DNA from: Bombiscardovia nodaiensis
GTDB lineage: Bacteria; Actinomycetota; Actinomycetes; Actinomycetales; Bifidobacteriaceae
Reading direction: 5' to 3'
Length of the DNA: 64,000 bases
Assembly (NCBI GenBank): GCA_033127725.1
Contig: AP026798.1
Location: 186,001-250,000 of the forward strand
In this document: positions 9,585-24,000 of the stretch, in pieces
How the letters are laid out: each line of letters begins with the position of its first letter
How positions within the stretch are numbered: position 1 is the stretch's first letter
Made by a program: the position numbers and the translations under genes
The notes under the pieces: model-generated
What the model was told of the DNA's origin: nothing
Databases searched by the model: none
Seen by the model: the letters and a program-made list of their open reading frames with translations, nothing else

Positions 9585-10556
9585 ATGAAGTATACGATGA
9601 TCGGCGCTGGCGCTATGGGGTATCGGTACGGCGTTCTGCTGCAGGAGAAGACCGGTGTGCCCGTTGACTACATCGACACCTGGCAGCCCAATATCGACGC
9701 CGTGCGCGCCCAGGGCGGCGTGTACGTTTCGCGTGACCACGCCGACCGCCACCTGGTTCCCATCAACATTTACACGCCTGAGGAGTACGAGGGCGACCCG
9801 GATGTGTGGATGGTCTTCATGAAGCAGATGCAGCTGGAGGAGATGCTCAAGCGCTGCGCCCACCTCTTCAAGGACCATCAGGTGGTTTTCTCCGCCATGA
9901 ACGGCTGGGGTCATTTTGAGAAAATCAACCAGTACTTCTCCAAGGATCGCATTTACGGCGGCACGGCCCTGGTCGCCACGGTCTTAAACGGCCCCGGAGA
10001 CGTGGATTTCATGGGCAAGGCTGGCGCGGGTTCGATGGAAATGTGCGCCATGACGGAGGAAATCACCGACGTGGAGCGGGCGCTCGCGGCCGACTTCCAG
10101 GCTGCCGGCTTCAATCCCACGGTCACGCAGAACTTCCACGGCACCTGCCTGGCGAAGATTATTTTCAACTCGGTGGCCAACACCATCTGCACCATGTATC
10201 AGATTCGTATGGGCCAGTTCATCTCCTTCCCTGGCGCGCTCGACATGGCCCGCCAGCTCATTGACGAGGCCTACGACGCCTGCGAGCGTGCGGGTTATCA
10301 GATGACCCGCTCCCGCCAGGCCGAGGTGGAGGCTATCGAAATTTCCAGCCGCGTCACCAACCCCCTGCACTACCCTTCCATGTACCAGGATCTGACTGCG
10401 GGTCGGCCCACCGAGGTGGACTACATCAACGGTTACATCGCCAAGCTGGGCCGTGAAAATGACTACGTCTGCCGCACGCATGAGTTCCTGGTGCAGGGCG
10501 TTCACCTGGCTGAGATGGCTTTCCAGATTCACCAGAGCGAGGCGGCTCAGCAGTAG
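9585..10556 (+). CDS. panE: ketopantoate reductase family protein (PanE/ApbA)
   Basis: A 323-residue NAD(P)-dependent reductase. The N-terminal Rossmann motif GAGAMG is at residues 7-12, a central invariant-type Lys lies at about 191 (LAKIIFNS), and the C-terminal helical ApbA_C domain carries RPTEVDYINGYI, close to the family's conserved E-(I/V)-D-x-(I/L)-NG. Family members reduce 2-dehydropantoate to pantoate in pantothenate/CoA synthesis; paralogues acting on other 2-keto acids exist, so the substrate is probable rather than proven. The start is ATG at 9585 with AGAAAGGGG 7 nt upstream; the longer frame from 9501 lacks a ribosome site. A terminator hairpin follows at 10570. Confidence 0.85.
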   Translation: MKYTMIGAGAMGYRYGVLLQEKTGVPVDYIDTWQPNIDAVRAQGGVYVSRDHADRHLVPINIYTPEEYEGDPDVWMVFMKQMQLEEMLKRCAHLFKDHQVVFSAMNGWGHFEKINQYFSKDRIYGGTALVATVLNGPGDVDFMGKAGAGSMEMCAMTEEITDVERALAADFQAAGFNPTVTQNFHGTCLAKIIFNSVANTICTMYQIRMGQFISFPGALDMARQLIDEAYDACERAGYQMTRSRQAEVEAIEISSRVTNPLHYPSMYQDLTAGRPTEVDYINGYIAKLGRENDYVCRTHEFLVQGVHLAEMAFQIHQSEAAQQ

Positions 10557-10569
10557 CATATGCGCCGTT

Positions 10570-10607
10570 CCGCGCGGCCCATTCCCGTCCGCGCGGACAG
10601 CGTTTTT
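10570..10607 (+). terminator. rho-independent terminator after panE
   Basis: Two copies of the self-complementary octamer CCGCGCGG (10570-10577 and 10589-10596) form an 8-bp GC stem with an 11-nt loop, followed shortly by TTTTT at 10603-10607. It sits 14 bp after the panE stop. Confidence 0.7.
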
Positions 10608-10778
10608 GCGCTCTCAGGGCGAATACTGCTTCTCGCTGTAAGATTAAAGCGGTTGTAGGTGTTCGGTTCGCCCGCAGTTTTGCTGAATGACCTAGTGAGA
10701 GCGAACCCGACTTGAACGAGGCCGACGGGCCCGTAGGCGCGTGAGAACGCAAGGCTCTGCCGGCACAAGAGGAGTTCT

Positions 10779-13226
10779 GTGTCGCGCTTAATTATCGTTT
10801 CGAATCGTTTGCCCGTCTCCCTGGACACCACTCCAGATGGCTCTCATACCTTGCGGCAGAACGTCGGAGGCCTAGCCACGGCCATCGGCCCCTACCACAA
10901 GTCTCACCGGGATTGCCTGTGGGTGGGCTGGTCTGGCGTGGACCCGGAGCAGTACTCCGAGCAGGAGTTGGCGGACATCAAGCAGGCCTACGGGCAGCGA
11001 CGTTGTGTGCCTATCTTTTTAAGTCAAGATGAGATAAAAGGTTACTACGCGGGCTTTTCCAATGACACCCTCTGGCCGCTCTTCCACGATTTTTCCCATG
11101 AGGCCACCTTCGACCCTGGCGACTGGCAGATGTATCAGCAGGTCAACGAGCGCTTCGCCCAAGTGATTGCGCCTCTCGTTTCCAAGGGCGACACCATCTG
11201 GATTCAGGACTACCATCTGATGCTCCTGCCCCAGCTCCTGCGCAGCCGTTTCCCCACTGCCTCTATCGGCTGGTTCCTCCACGTTCCCTTCCCCTCGGTT
11301 GAGATTTTCCGCTCGCTGCCCTGGGGCCGCGAAATTTTGCAGGGGCTGCTGGGCGCGGATCTCATCGGCTTCCACACGGTGGACTTCGTGGTCAGCTTTC
11401 TCGCCTCTATCCACCGCCTCCTGCCTGAGTTGTCTGTCGATACCGACGGTATGATTGGTCTGCCCGACGGTCGCCAAACAGCCGTTGACGCTTTCCCCAT
11501 TGGCATTGACTACAACTTATACGCGCGCACGGCCCGCTCCAGCCTGGCTCAGGCCATGCGCCGGGGAATCGAGGCGGCTGCCGGCAAAAATCGCGGCCAC
11601 CGCTATCGCTCTTCGGTCGCAGCCGAGGGAGATGCAGCCGCGGAGGCCAGTTCGAGCGAAGGTTCCTGGTGGAGTCATCACAGTTTGGAAGACCTCCCCG
11701 AGCTTACGCTGGCCCAGTCCGCCGCCTCTTCAATCGGGCAAAAAGCAAACAAGGTCATCGTCTCGGTGGACCGCCTGGACTACACCAAGGGTCTGCCCGA
11801 GCGTCTCGAGGCCTTCGGACGTATGTTGGAAAAGTACCCTGAGTGGACCGGCCATGTCACCTACTATCTGTTAGCCACCCCCTCGCGCGAAGATGTTGAG
11901 TCCTACCGCAAGCTCAAGGCGCAGGTGGACGAGCTGGTCGGCCAGATTAACGGCCGTTACTCGCTCCTGGCCTGGACCCCGATTCACTACATCACGCGCT
12001 CCCTGTCCATCAAGCCGGTCTGCGGCATGTATGCGGCTGGCGACGTGGCCCTGGTCACGCCCCTGCGAGACGGCATGAACCTGGTGGCGAAGGAATATTT
12101 GGCATGCCACGACGGGCGGGAGGGCGCGCTGGTTCTCTCCGACATGTGCGGGGCTGCAGACGAATTGACCGACGCCTTCATCGTCAATCCCTACGACATC
12201 AACATGGTCTGCGAGGCCTTGCACGACGCTCTGGAGATAGCTCCCGACGAGGCTCGCGCTCGCAATATTCGCATGCAGGCCCGGCTCAAGGTGCGCACGG
12301 CCTCCAACTGGTGCAAGAGTTTTTTGAACACCCTTCGCCAGGTCACGACTCCGGGCATGGTAGACAAGCGTATGCGTATGGACCTGCGCAATGAGATGGT
12401 CGCAAGCTGGCAGGATGCCAAGCGCCGCCTGGTGTTGTGTGACTACGATGGCACGCTCACCCCGCTGGTTCGCAATCCTGAGCGCGCTAAGCCCACGAAA
12501 GCTATCCGCCAAATGCTGCGGCAGATAGGTTCTCAGCCCGGTGTCGATCTGGTCCTGGTCTCCGGCCGCAATCATGCCACCATGGAACAGTGGTTCGCGG
12601 ACCTGCCGGTGGGTCTCATTGCTGAGCATGGCGCTTGGAGCAAACCCCTATCCGGGCCCCAAGCTGGAACTTGGCAGCGGGCGAGCGGACTGCCGGATCC
12701 AGAAGTTTGGCAGCCTCGTATCCGGCCCATCATGGAGGAGGCGGTCCAGCGCTTGCCCAACTCGTTCGTGGAGGTCAAGGCGGATGCTTTGGCCTGGCAC
12801 TACCGCATGAGTGACCCCAAATTAGCTGAAGCCGAGCGCGATCGTCTGGCTTCTCGCTTGCAGACGGCGGTGGCTGGTAAGGGGCTGATGGTCATGCGCA
12901 ACGCGAAGGTGCTGGAGGTCTGCCCGGTAGCGACGAGTAAGGGGCAGGCGGTCACCCCGCTGGTTTCCGGCAGCGACTATGACTTTATGATTGCCTTGGG
13001 CGACGATGCGACGGATGAGACCATGTTCGCCGTCATGCCGGAGGGCGCCTGGTCGGTTAAGGTTGGCCTGGGGCAGACGAAGGCCCGTGCGCGAATCCTG
13101 GATCCAGCCGCCGTCCAGCTGCTCTTGCGAGACTTGGCTGCGGGCACAACTCCTGTTTCCCACCTGGCGCAGCAGACCGAGGAGCATACCGATAGCCAGC
13201 AGCCAGCCCAGGCCCAACAAGGCTAG
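10779..13226 (+). CDS. bifunctional trehalose-6-phosphate synthase / trehalose-6-phosphate phosphatase
   Basis: An 815-residue fusion that should perform both steps of trehalose synthesis from UDP- or GDP-glucose and glucose 6-phosphate. Residues ~1-520 are a GT20 OtsA domain: N-terminal SNRLPVS, then DYHLMLLP, VDRLDYTKG and the nucleotide-binding RDGMNLVAKE. Residues ~545-790 are a HAD-type OtsB phosphatase with the nucleophile motif DYDGTLTP, SGRN, and the magnesium-binding GDDATDE. About 50 Ala/Ser-rich residues are inserted in the synthase domain (around 258-310), which is unusual for OtsA. The start is GTG at 10779 with AGAGGAG about 7 nt upstream. Trehalose would serve as osmoprotectant or reserve. 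The gene stands alone. Confidence 0.93.
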   Translation: MSRLIIVSNRLPVSLDTTPDGSHTLRQNVGGLATAIGPYHKSHRDCLWVGWSGVDPEQYSEQELADIKQAYGQRRCVPIFLSQDEIKGYYAGFSNDTLWPLFHDFSHEATFDPGDWQMYQQVNERFAQVIAPLVSKGDTIWIQDYHLMLLPQLLRSRFPTASIGWFLHVPFPSVEIFRSLPWGREILQGLLGADLIGFHTVDFVVSFLASIHRLLPELSVDTDGMIGLPDGRQTAVDAFPIGIDYNLYARTARSSLAQAMRRGIEAAAGKNRGHRYRSSVAAEGDAAAEASSSEGSWWSHHSLEDLPELTLAQSAASSIGQKANKVIVSVDRLDYTKGLPERLEAFGRMLEKYPEWTGHVTYYLLATPSREDVESYRKLKAQVDELVGQINGRYSLLAWTPIHYITRSLSIKPVCGMYAAGDVALVTPLRDGMNLVAKEYLACHDGREGALVLSDMCGAADELTDAFIVNPYDINMVCEALHDALEIAPDEARARNIRMQARLKVRTASNWCKSFLNTLRQVTTPGMVDKRMRMDLRNEMVASWQDAKRRLVLCDYDGTLTPLVRNPERAKPTKAIRQMLRQIGSQPGVDLVLVSGRNHATMEQWFADLPVGLIAEHGAWSKPLSGPQAGTWQRASGLPDPEVWQPRIRPIMEEAVQRLPNSFVEVKADALAWHYRMSDPKLAEAERDRLASRLQTAVAGKGLMVMRNAKVLEVCPVATSKGQAVTPLVSGSDYDFMIALGDDATDETMFAVMPEGAWSVKVGLGQTKARARILDPAAVQLLLRDLAAGTTPVSHLAQQTEEHTDSQQPAQAQQG

Positions 13227-13423
13227 GTAGGTCCGCTCGGCTCTGGCAGGGTCTGCACCCAAATTGCCGGGTCTGGATTAGGGCTGAATAAGGCTGGATA
13301 TGGGCTCAGACACTGCCGCGCCCAATCCTGCGCCGCTCGCTTCTGTGCGTGTCAGCCTCGCCAGCAACCACTCAGATCCGCCACTGGAGCGCGCTGGTGT
13401 GCCGCTGGTGCAAAGCTTAGGAC

Positions 13424-14179
13424 CTACTGCTGGCCCGCGATGGTCTCCTCCACCAGCTTGGGCAGGGCATCCTGAATGGGCTCACGAATCAGCCGCTCGG
13501 CCAGCCTGTCGTACTGGGTGTTTCCCATGTTCATAATCGTGATCGGCACTCCTGCCTGGGCCGCCGCTGGCACGATGGAGGCCGCAGGGAAAACTTCCAG
13601 TGTCGATCCAATCACCCAGAGCTGGTCGGCGCGGGTGGCGAGTCGGATGCTTTTCTCCATCGCCCCGTCTGGCAGCGCTTGGCCAAAGTAGACCACATCG
13701 GTTTTGATGATGCCCCCGCAAGGCATGTCTCCTTCGTAGTGGAGCTTGCGCCGGCAGTGCGGATCTGGCTCCTGATCGAGTTTGTCCATGATTTCGCTGG
13801 TCTGGTAGGCGGCCCCGCACTTCATGCAGTGTGAGCTGCCAATGGTGCCGTGCAAGTTCACAATAATGTCTGGTGAATTGCCCGCTTTTTCGTGCAGGGC
13901 ATCGAAGTTCTGCGTGGCCAGCAGGCTGAGCATCCCAGCCTCCTCGAGTTGAACCAGCGCCTTGTGGGCCACCCCGGGCTGCGCCTGCCAGACCGGCGAC
14001 TCTTTCTGCCAACGCCAGGAGTATTCGCGTGCTGCCTTGTTGCTCAGGAAGGCATCGATGTCGTACACCTGCATTTGGTCAGGGTGTTTAGTCCACACAC
14101 CGTTGGGTCCGCGAAAGTCGGGTATGCCTGCTGACGTCGATATGCCGGCGCCTGTCAATACTGCAATATTTGTGCTCAT
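13424..14179 (-). CDS. NAD-dependent protein deacylase, Sir2 family (sirtuin)
   Basis: A 251-residue cytoplasmic sirtuin that removes acetyl (or other acyl) groups from lysines using NAD+. The Rossmann motif GAGIS at 10-14, DFRGPNGVW at 21-29, TQNFDALH at 89-96 and the catalytic His 110 (LHGTIG) are intact. The structural zinc site uses Cys 118, 121, 142 and 154. GSTLEVFPA and the closing NMG motif complete the cofactor site. I chose ATG at 14179, preceded by AAGGGAG; the longer upstream frame is not protein-like. The gene ends convergent with the trehalose gene and starts close to the rRNA operon leader, on the opposite strand. Confidence 0.92.
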   Translation of the reverse strand: MSTNIAVLTGAGISTSAGIPDFRGPNGVWTKHPDQMQVYDIDAFLSNKAAREYSWRWQKESPVWQAQPGVAHKALVQLEEAGMLSLLATQNFDALHEKAGNSPDIIVNLHGTIGSSHCMKCGAAYQTSEIMDKLDQEPDPHCRRKLHYEGDMPCGGIIKTDVVYFGQALPDGAMEKSIRLATRADQLWVIGSTLEVFPAASIVPAAAQAGVPITIMNMGNTQYDRLAERLIREPIQDALPKLVEETIAGQQ

Positions 14180-14346
14180 ACTCCCTTCATACCATCTTCT
14201 GGGAGCTTTAGTATCGCTTAATCTGCAATGTGGTCGAATGTGCACAAGGGCAGATAGGAGCAAGTTGAAGGTTTTTCGGTTGTGAATCGACACGCCGTTA
14301 AAGCGTTGAAATAATTGGCTTTTACCGGAATTCACTAGAGCCCAGT

Positions 14347-14375
14347 TTGCATTTTTCGCTTGACTTAGGTAAGTT
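14347..14375 (+). promoter_or_regulatory. candidate rRNA operon promoter
   Basis: TTGCAT (14347-14352) and TAAGTT (14370-14375) are separated by 17 bp and lie about 270 bp before the 16S gene. A perfect 6-bp hairpin (CTTGCC...GGCAAG, 14381-14396) follows immediately. Confidence 0.45.
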
Positions 14376-14442
14376 TATCTCTTGCCGCTTGGCAAGCAAT
14401 CTTCCGCTTCTTTAGAGGAAATGCGCATGCCAATGTGCCGGT

Positions 14443-14466
14443 GGTTTGAGAACTCAATAGTGTGTT
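14443..14466 (+). promoter_or_regulatory. rRNA leader antitermination-like motif
   Basis: GGTTTGAGAACTCAATAGTG recurs, slightly changed, before the 23S gene (about 16390-16408, GGTTTGAGAACTGGATAGTG). A TTTGAGAACTCAA element of this kind is typical of actinobacterial rRNA leaders and spacers and is thought to take part in antitermination or processing. Confidence 0.55.
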
Positions 14467-14639
14467 TGTACTACTTTTTATGTTTGTGATTGTCAGTCCG
14501 ATGCCTGCCTGGGCTTTTTGGTTTGGGTCAGTGAGAGCTGTTAATTGGTGTCGGGGTTTTTTGTGTGTCATTTTTCGCTTTTGAAAAATTGACTCGTCAA
14601 TTATGTTGTTTTGAGAGTCTGATTGGCTTTCTGCATTTT

Positions 14640-19637
<4,998 letters not shown>

Positions 19638-19816
19638 CCCCCACTCTCTTGGTGAGGGTGGGTTGCTAGTGTGAGCATCACGTATCAGACTACACGTATG
19701 GTTAACATGAGAGCATATGTGGTCCTCCTGCAAGTAATCAGAAAGCATACATCCGCGTCTACTAGCCGGTTCCCCAACCATGACCCAAGCCCTTGCATAG
19801 AGGGATAGTTGAAGAT

Positions 19817-19936
19817 TTTGCGGTGGTCATAGCCTGGGGGAAACGCCCGGTCCCATTCCGAACCCGGAAGCTAAGGCCCAGCACGGCAATGGTACTGCAC
19901 TCGGAAGGGTGTGGGAGAGTAGCACACCGCCGCAAT
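19817..19936 (+). rRNA. rrf: 5S ribosomal RNA
   Basis: About 120 nt, beginning with TTGCGGTGG and closing with the complementary CCGCCGCAA. The core CCCGGTCCCATTCCGAACCC is diagnostic. It is separated from the 23S gene by a 180-bp spacer without recognisable features. Confidence 0.96.
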
Positions 19937-19948
19937 CACCTGTTACAG

Positions 19949-19988
19949 AAGAGGTCCCACCCAACACTATTGTTGGACGGGACCTCTT
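19949..19988 (+). terminator. rRNA operon terminator hairpin
   Basis: AAGAGGTCCC (19949-19958) pairs perfectly with GGGACCTCTT (19979-19988). Inside, CCAACA pairs with TGTTGG around a CTAT loop, leaving only an AC/AC internal mismatch. There is no long T-run, but the stem is among the strongest in the window. Confidence 0.85.
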
Positions 19989-20397
19989 CCCATATGACAT
20001 ACCAGTACCGTCTTGCTCAACTTGTATTGCTGAGTGAGGCCTTACTTATACCCACACCCAAACCAGCAACCCACACCAGCCCTCACACCAGCCAGCCAGG
20101 CAGCCAAGCACACACCGTAGTAACTACGCCTGGCACACACTAGGTTATACGCAAAAACGTGTGCACATGGGTTCCTGGAGGGTTTCGCCAGTGGTGTGGT
20201 TGATTGCTTGGTACTGGTGTTGATCGGTGATTGTAGGTGTGCTGCTGAATGGTCTGAACCGGCAGAAATACTGGGTTAAGAAGCTGTTACGATACTTGTA
20301 TAACATGTTGTGTGGCTCTAGGTAGCCTGGCATAACGGCCATTGGCGGGCTGGCATGTGTTAGAGACTGAGACAGCACTTACGAACAGTGCTCACAC

Positions 20398-20537
20398 CTA
20401 CTGGCACAAGGGTTTAAACCATGAAAAACGCACACATTTTGGCCACCCTCGAAAGTCCCCCACACCACATTCGAACACACCTTAACCCTACTGACACAAG
20501 GGCTCAGACCCCCAAAAACGCACACATTTTGGCGCAT
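20398..20537. repeat. two-copy 50-bp direct repeat, 90-bp period
   Basis: Copy one starts at 20398 and copy two at 20488. Both read CTACTGrCACAAGGG, followed after ~12 nt by AAAAACGCACACATTTTGG. Most positions agree. No coding function is apparent. Confidence 0.6.
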
Positions 20538-20851
20538 ATCCCCACAGCATGTCATACCAGCTAGCAAGCAGCCAAGCACACATTGCAGTAACTACGCCTG
20601 GCACACGCTGGTTGGTATGCGACTAGGCACACCATACAAGCACACAGCCAGCCAGACATCCAAACACACACCAGCACGATAAACACGCACCTGTGCCACA
20701 AGATGGAAGACTGTTGAAGTATGCGATTGAAACGGTTGGGATGGTTGTAGTCTTGTTAGCGACGGGATGAAGGACCTTCCAGGAGCGCAGGAAACGCTAG
20801 AAACGTTGAACTGCTACTTCCCAGAGTTGCATAACTACCATTGATCGCAAA

Positions 20852-20889
20852 GTTTCATTTGTGGAGGTACGACGACAACAAATGGAAAC
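20852..20889. promoter_or_regulatory. inverted repeat upstream of the surface-protein gene
   Basis: GTTTCATTTGT (20852-20862) and ACAAATGGAAAC (20878-20889) are complementary apart from one extra G, with a 15-nt spacer. It lies about 185 bp before the start of the large surface protein and could be an operator or an mRNA hairpin. Confidence 0.35.
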
Positions 20890-21072
20890 TAGATGTTGAT
20901 TGGCGGACGACTCCGATATTTTCGATAGCAAGGGAATATGGCACGTAGGAGTGCCTAGCTGGTTTTGTTTTTACATGACTCACAAAGTGTGTGAGCCCTA
21001 CGCTTTCGGAGCATTGAAGCTCATATTGGAAGCCCAGTGACAATAGTCAGGCATACGACCAGAAGGAATTCA

Positions 21073-24000
21073 ATGAAGAAGGTAATGAATACAAAAGGGG
21101 CAGGCAAGCTTATAGGCTGTTTCGCTGCTTTAGCTACTCTTATGGTGGGAGCGATTGTCTGGCATGCAGCACCGACAGCTAGCGCCATTGAACAAGCACC
21201 GCCGTCTGGTTTCACCTCGGTCGGCAAGTCCACCCAGGGGCAGACCTACTACGCGGATTCTGCCCGCGGAGACGACAGCAAAGACGGTAAGACCCCAGAT
21301 ACAGCATGGAAAACACTGACTAAAGTTTCCAGCACCAGCTTCGCTCCTGGCGACCACATCCTGCTCGAAGCCGACAGCGTGTGGAACGACCAAATGTTGA
21401 GCCCAAAAGGTTCCGGTGCTGATGGCAACAAAATCGTTATTGACTTTTATAAGCACCAGTCCGACGGCAACCCCGGCCTAACTTCGACCAAGCGTCCAGT
21501 TATCAACGGCAATGGAACTCACAGCACTGGCAGCTTTACCCGCTACGTGACGGGAGCCCTCCAGCTGGTCAATGTTGAATATTGGACCGTGCGGAATGTG
21601 GAGGTGACCAACAGCCCGGAGCTCACCAATCCCGATGGGTACCGCAAGCATGGTGATGCCCAGCGTGCCGGCATCCTCCTCTTGGGATACTCCCAGAATA
21701 AGCAGCTTGAGTCCCTCACCGTAGAGGACTGCTACGTGCACGATGTGCAGTCTGAGTACTACTTGCAGGCCGCTCGTGAGGGCAAGCCCAAGAGGCTCAA
21801 GGCTGTAGGCGGTATCATCGCCCTGACTCATTGGCTGGACCCTGATGGCAATGTGCTGGGAGTCCAGACCGACACCGGTTACCACAATCTGTTGATTCAG
21901 AACAATATTGTCAAGCGAGTAGGCCTGGAAGGCATCCGAACCAAGGCGGACTCCAGCAACGACTCTCAGCCCAAGCGCAACGATGGCGTTACCATCCGCG
22001 GCAACTACCTGGAAGACATAGCAGGCGACGGCATCGTCCTCTCCGAGGTGGCTGGGCACGGGCTGATCGAAGGCAACGTCTTGGTGCGCCCCTGCCACGC
22101 CGATTACGGGCAGGAGAACTATGCAGGCCTGTGGACCATGTCTGCCGTTGACGTGCTGGTGCAGTACAACGAAGTTTACGGCATTGACCATGGCTACAAC
22201 GACGGCGAGGCCTTCGACATCGATATGGCCTGCGACCACATTACCTTCCAGTACAACTACAGCCATGGCAACCAGGGCGGATTCCTGCTCTTTATGTCCA
22301 ACCAGACCAACTCGGTTGTGCGCTACAACGTCTCGGTGAATGATGGCGCCGGCAACCAGGGCTCGAATGCGGACGGCGCAGGGCACGGCTCCTACCACTA
22401 TCAGGAGCAGAGTCTCTTCCACTATTGGAACAAGGATGACAATGCCTCTATGCCGCAGATTTACAACAACACCTTCTACGTGGGCGACGGCATTACGACT
22501 TCGCTCTTTGGCGAGGGCAATGGCGCCGATAACTCAGGAGTGATTGCACACTTTACCAACAACATCATCTACAAGACTGGAGCAGGCGCTTTCAAGTTCC
22601 TCTCCAACTATCCTCCTAACGGCAGTGCGCCTGTAGAGCGCACCCTCCACGCCAATCCTGGTGACTTCATCAAAAACAATGTCATCTACCCTGGTTCAAT
22701 TGCGAGCGCTACGAGTGGAGCTACGCCAAGCGTGCTGACGGCTGCTGGCAATATTATCGCTGATCCGCAGCTGTCGGTGGAAGCCGATGCTAGTGGTCCG
22801 GCGAAGATTGCTGATCTGATGACGACGAAGCTGACGAATCCTGAGTCGAGTCGGCCTTGGAGCGATCCAGTCCAACGCATGGCTGAGCGCGCTTCGCTCT
22901 TTAAGATTGACAGCACCAGCCCGGCAGTTGCCAAGGGCCTGCGCATGGCTGACACACCCGACAAAGACTCCTTCGGCGGATCCACCAAGGACCGTGCCAT
23001 TGACATTGGAGCCCACCAGGAGTCCAACCATGTGGTGAGCACTGAATATGTGATTGCGCCGGTGTCGGTTCAGACTCCTGCAGGCATCTACCCTCAGCTG
23101 CCCAGCAGCCTCGACGTGACCATCAATGAGACGGTCGACGGAGCCACCACGACGCGCACGGTCAACAAGCCGGTGAGCTGGGACTTCATCTCGCAAGATA
23201 AGTACGCGCAGGCGGGCAGCCTGACCGTGGATGGCCATATAGATGGCATCAGCAGCACCCTGGCGCACGCTACGGTGACGGTCAGCGGCCAATTAGGCGC
23301 GGGCACTGAGGAGACTTCAGTTCTGGCTACGGCCAATGCGACTGTGCAGCGCAGCCCCGGCAACACTGCTATGGCCGCTCAAACAGGTGCCTCCACGCCC
23401 AACTCGGACTTCAAGCACCCCTACGGTCGGGATTACTCGAACAATTATGTGTTGAAGGCCAAGAATGCTGCAGCGGCAGGCTACAACAGGCGCTTCTACG
23501 TGCAGTTTGACCCCAGCGATTTCAGCGGAAGCCCAGACCAGGTGAAGTCCGCAGTCATCAAATTGCAGGTGGCTCGCCTGGACGCCTGGGTGGGCGCGGG
23601 GGGCAACGACCAGGATAGGCTCAGAAAGACGGCCTTCACGGTTGACGTCTACAAGACGCCGGCCAACTGGACAGAGCCTACCATTACCTGGAATAATGCT
23701 CCCAAGAATGCCGATGTGACCACGGCGAACCACAGCCCCTTGGGCAGCGGCGAGCGAGTGCCTACCTACACCACGCTCAAGCCTGACGCCCATCAGACCT
23801 TTACCGGCGGCCAGATTATTGACAGCGGTTACACGGTCAACATTGACGTGACGGCTGCGGTGCGCTCGGCTGCCAACATGACTGATCCAATCAGCTTCCT
23901 AGTCGATATCCCCATGAGCAACCAGGGCACCTACAATAGGGATAATTCGGGCTTTGACGCTTTCTCCATCGAAGGCGCTGCACAGGCTTATGCAGATTAC

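Larger units (their letters stand above)
19989..21072. other. gene-poor 1.1-kb region with imperfect direct repeats
   Basis: I see no convincing gene. The region holds two repeat families. The first is about 50 bp (20088-20138 and 20556-20606), sharing CAGCCAAGCACACA and GTAACTACGCCTGGCACAC. The second is described as its own repeat entry. The last 200 bp before the surface-protein gene contain an inverted repeat (20852-20889) and CTCACA-5-TGTGAG (about 20978-20994), both possible regulatory sites for that gene. Confidence 0.55.

Noticed and set aside
20220..20330. 32-codon ORF (GTG start, KKLLRYLY-like) after the rRNA operon
   Set aside because: No ribosome site, no family match and location among repeats; likely chance.
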